From Hydrogenophaga sp. (lineage in GTDB: Bacteria > Pseudomonadota > Gammaproteobacteria > Burkholderiales > Burkholderiaceae_C): a stretch of 64,000 nt of DNA. Where the stretch lies: contig NZ_WVZN01000003.1 in the NCBI RefSeq assembly GCF_011772445.1, forward strand, positions 1-64,000, in the 5' to 3' direction. Positions 63,171 through 64,000 of this stretch are shown piece after piece. Within the stretch, counting starts at the first letter, position 1. The number at the start of each line of letters is the position of its first letter. The position numbers and the translations under genes are program-made. Under the pieces are notes generated by a model. That model was not told where the DNA came from and searched no databases. It worked only from the letters and a program-made list of their open reading frames with translations.

Positions 63171-64000
63171 ATGACGATCGCGCGCAAGCCGACACGCGAG
63201 GCCGAACGCCTCGCCCGCCTGCAAGAGCTGGGCGTCCTGGACACGTTGCCGCACGCGGCGTTCGACGTCATCACCGAGCTCGCGGCCCACATCTGCGACT
63301 CACCCATCGCGCTGATCTCGGTGATCGACGACGAGCGCCAATGGTTCAAGTCGCGGGTAGGCCTGCAGTCCACGGAAACCGCGCGGGACTTCGCCTTCTG
63401 CGCGCACGCCATCCTGGAGCCGCACGCGGTGATGGAGGTGCACGACGCGCTGAGCGACGAGCGCTTTCGCGACAACCCGATGGTGATCGGTGAACCGCAC
63501 ATCCGCCACTACGCGGGCGCGCCCATCGTCACCAGCGACGGCCTGGCGCTGGGCACCGTGTGTGTCATCGACCAGGAGGTGCGCCGGCTCAGCGCGTACC
63601 AGCTCGACACCCTGCGGCTGCTGGCGGCGGTGGTCGCGCACATGTTCGAGCACTCGGCCAGCCTGCACGGCAACCTGTCGCACGAGACCCGCCGGCTGAA
63701 GCACCGGCAAGCCGTGATGCAGGCCATGGGCGACGCGGGCCTGGACCTCAAGGTCTTCATCGACCGCGACTACCGTTACCGCTACGCGAACGGCAGCTAC
63801 CTGGCGTACTGGAACCTGAGCGAAGGCGACCTGCTCGGCAAGACGGTGCCCGAGCTGCAGACGCCCGCGGCCTTCGCCGCCACGCTCAAACCCCACCTGG
63901 ACGCGGCGCTGCGCGGCGAGCAGCGGCGGTTCCAGACCATCATCGACTTCGCGGCGACCGGCCCCCGGCACGTGGAGGTGACCTACATCCCCGCCCTCTT
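63171..64000 (+). CDS. GAF-PAS sensor protein, truncated by the window end
   Basis: The first 276 residues of a sensory protein. A GAF domain occupies about 10-165 (EAERLARLQELGVLDTLPHAAFDVITELAAHICDSPIALISVIDDERQWFKS and FCAHAILEPHAVMEVHDALSDERFRDNPMV), followed by a PAS domain from about 190 (DLKVFIDRDYRYRYANGSYLAYWNLSEGDLLGKTVPEL). The output module lies beyond 64000; such N-termini usually belong to histidine kinases or diguanylate cyclases. The ATG at 63171 is the first start fitting the family, with a weak ribosome-binding site. Confidence 0.85.
   Translation, partial: MTIARKPTREAERLARLQELGVLDTLPHAAFDVITELAAHICDSPIALISVIDDERQWFKSRVGLQSTETARDFAFCAHAILEPHAVMEVHDALSDERFRDNPMVIGEPHIRHYAGAPIVTSDGLALGTVCVIDQEVRRLSAYQLDTLRLLAAVVAHMFEHSASLHGNLSHETRRLKHRQAVMQAMGDAGLDLKVFIDRDYRYRYANGSYLAYWNLSEGDLLGKTVPELQTPAAFAATLKPHLDAALRGEQRRFQTIIDFAATGPRHVEVTYIPAL

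Overview
The window is dense, very GC-rich bacterial DNA with about 62 protein genes, short intergenic gaps and many 4-bp ATGA/GTGA gene overlaps. I saw no rRNA, tRNA, CRISPR array, prophage or intact insertion sequence. Three Bug/TctC-type periplasmic binding proteins, Rieske-type aromatic oxygenases with VanB/phthalate-type reductases, the GshA type, a Gram-negative trimeric porin and a Comamonadaceae-looking intergenic repeat all point to a betaproteobacterium of the order Burkholderiales, probably Comamonadaceae (Hydrogenophaga/Variovorax/Acidovorax-like). This placement is inference; no marker gene is present.

Region 1 (1-7.9 kb) is part of a Ysc-family type III secretion locus in the order sctW-tyeA-sycN-sctX-sctY-sctV-sctD-(unknown)-sctF, followed by a convergent NarL/LuxR-type response regulator. 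ATPase, ring and translocator genes are not in the window. Region 2 (8-16.8 kb) has an Lrp/AsnC regulator, then a tight operon of a TRAP transporter, a TauE/SafE permease and a gamma-glutamyltransferase-fold hydrolase (possibly HpxW-like), then a CWC mini-protein, a DHA2 exporter and a class II amidotransferase. Region 3 (16.8-24.6 kb) is an aromatic-compound locus: Rieske oxygenase, Bug protein, short-chain dehydrogenase and reductase on the minus strand, an IclR regulator transcribed divergently, and an NMT1/SsuA-type ABC importer.

Region 4 (24.6-38.6 kb) carries a very long alanine-rich TonB/TolA-like protein, a 1-Cys peroxiredoxin, a trypsin-like peptidase, and a long minus-strand run: DUF488, YciI, DUF1772, VOC, DUF1304, RidA, VOC, gshA, kup, benE, gshB. 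These suggest glutathione and metabolite-damage physiology. proA follows. Region 5 (38.6-46.8 kb) has an AraC regulator facing a tannase/feruloyl-esterase lipoprotein, an orphan IS3 OrfA-like protein, an AurF-like diiron protein, DUF3237, a second Bug protein, a SelA-like PLP enzyme and a pyridine-nucleotide disulfide oxidoreductase.

Region 6 (46.9-53 kb) is a MarR-controlled EmrAB-type tripartite efflux operon followed by an XRE/nucleotidyltransferase pair that looks like a toxin-antitoxin module. Region 7 (53-58.6 kb) is a second Rieske locus with its own porin, Bug protein and reductase and a divergent LysR regulator. Region 8 (58.7-64 kb) contains OsmC, DUF2789, TspO, CreA, a small quinone-oxidoreductase/tautomerase/NTF2-like operon with a divergent LysR regulator, and the start of a GAF-PAS sensor cut by the window end. 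Together the window combines secretion and efflux machinery with three or four substrate-uptake-plus-oxidation loci for aromatic or carboxylic compounds.
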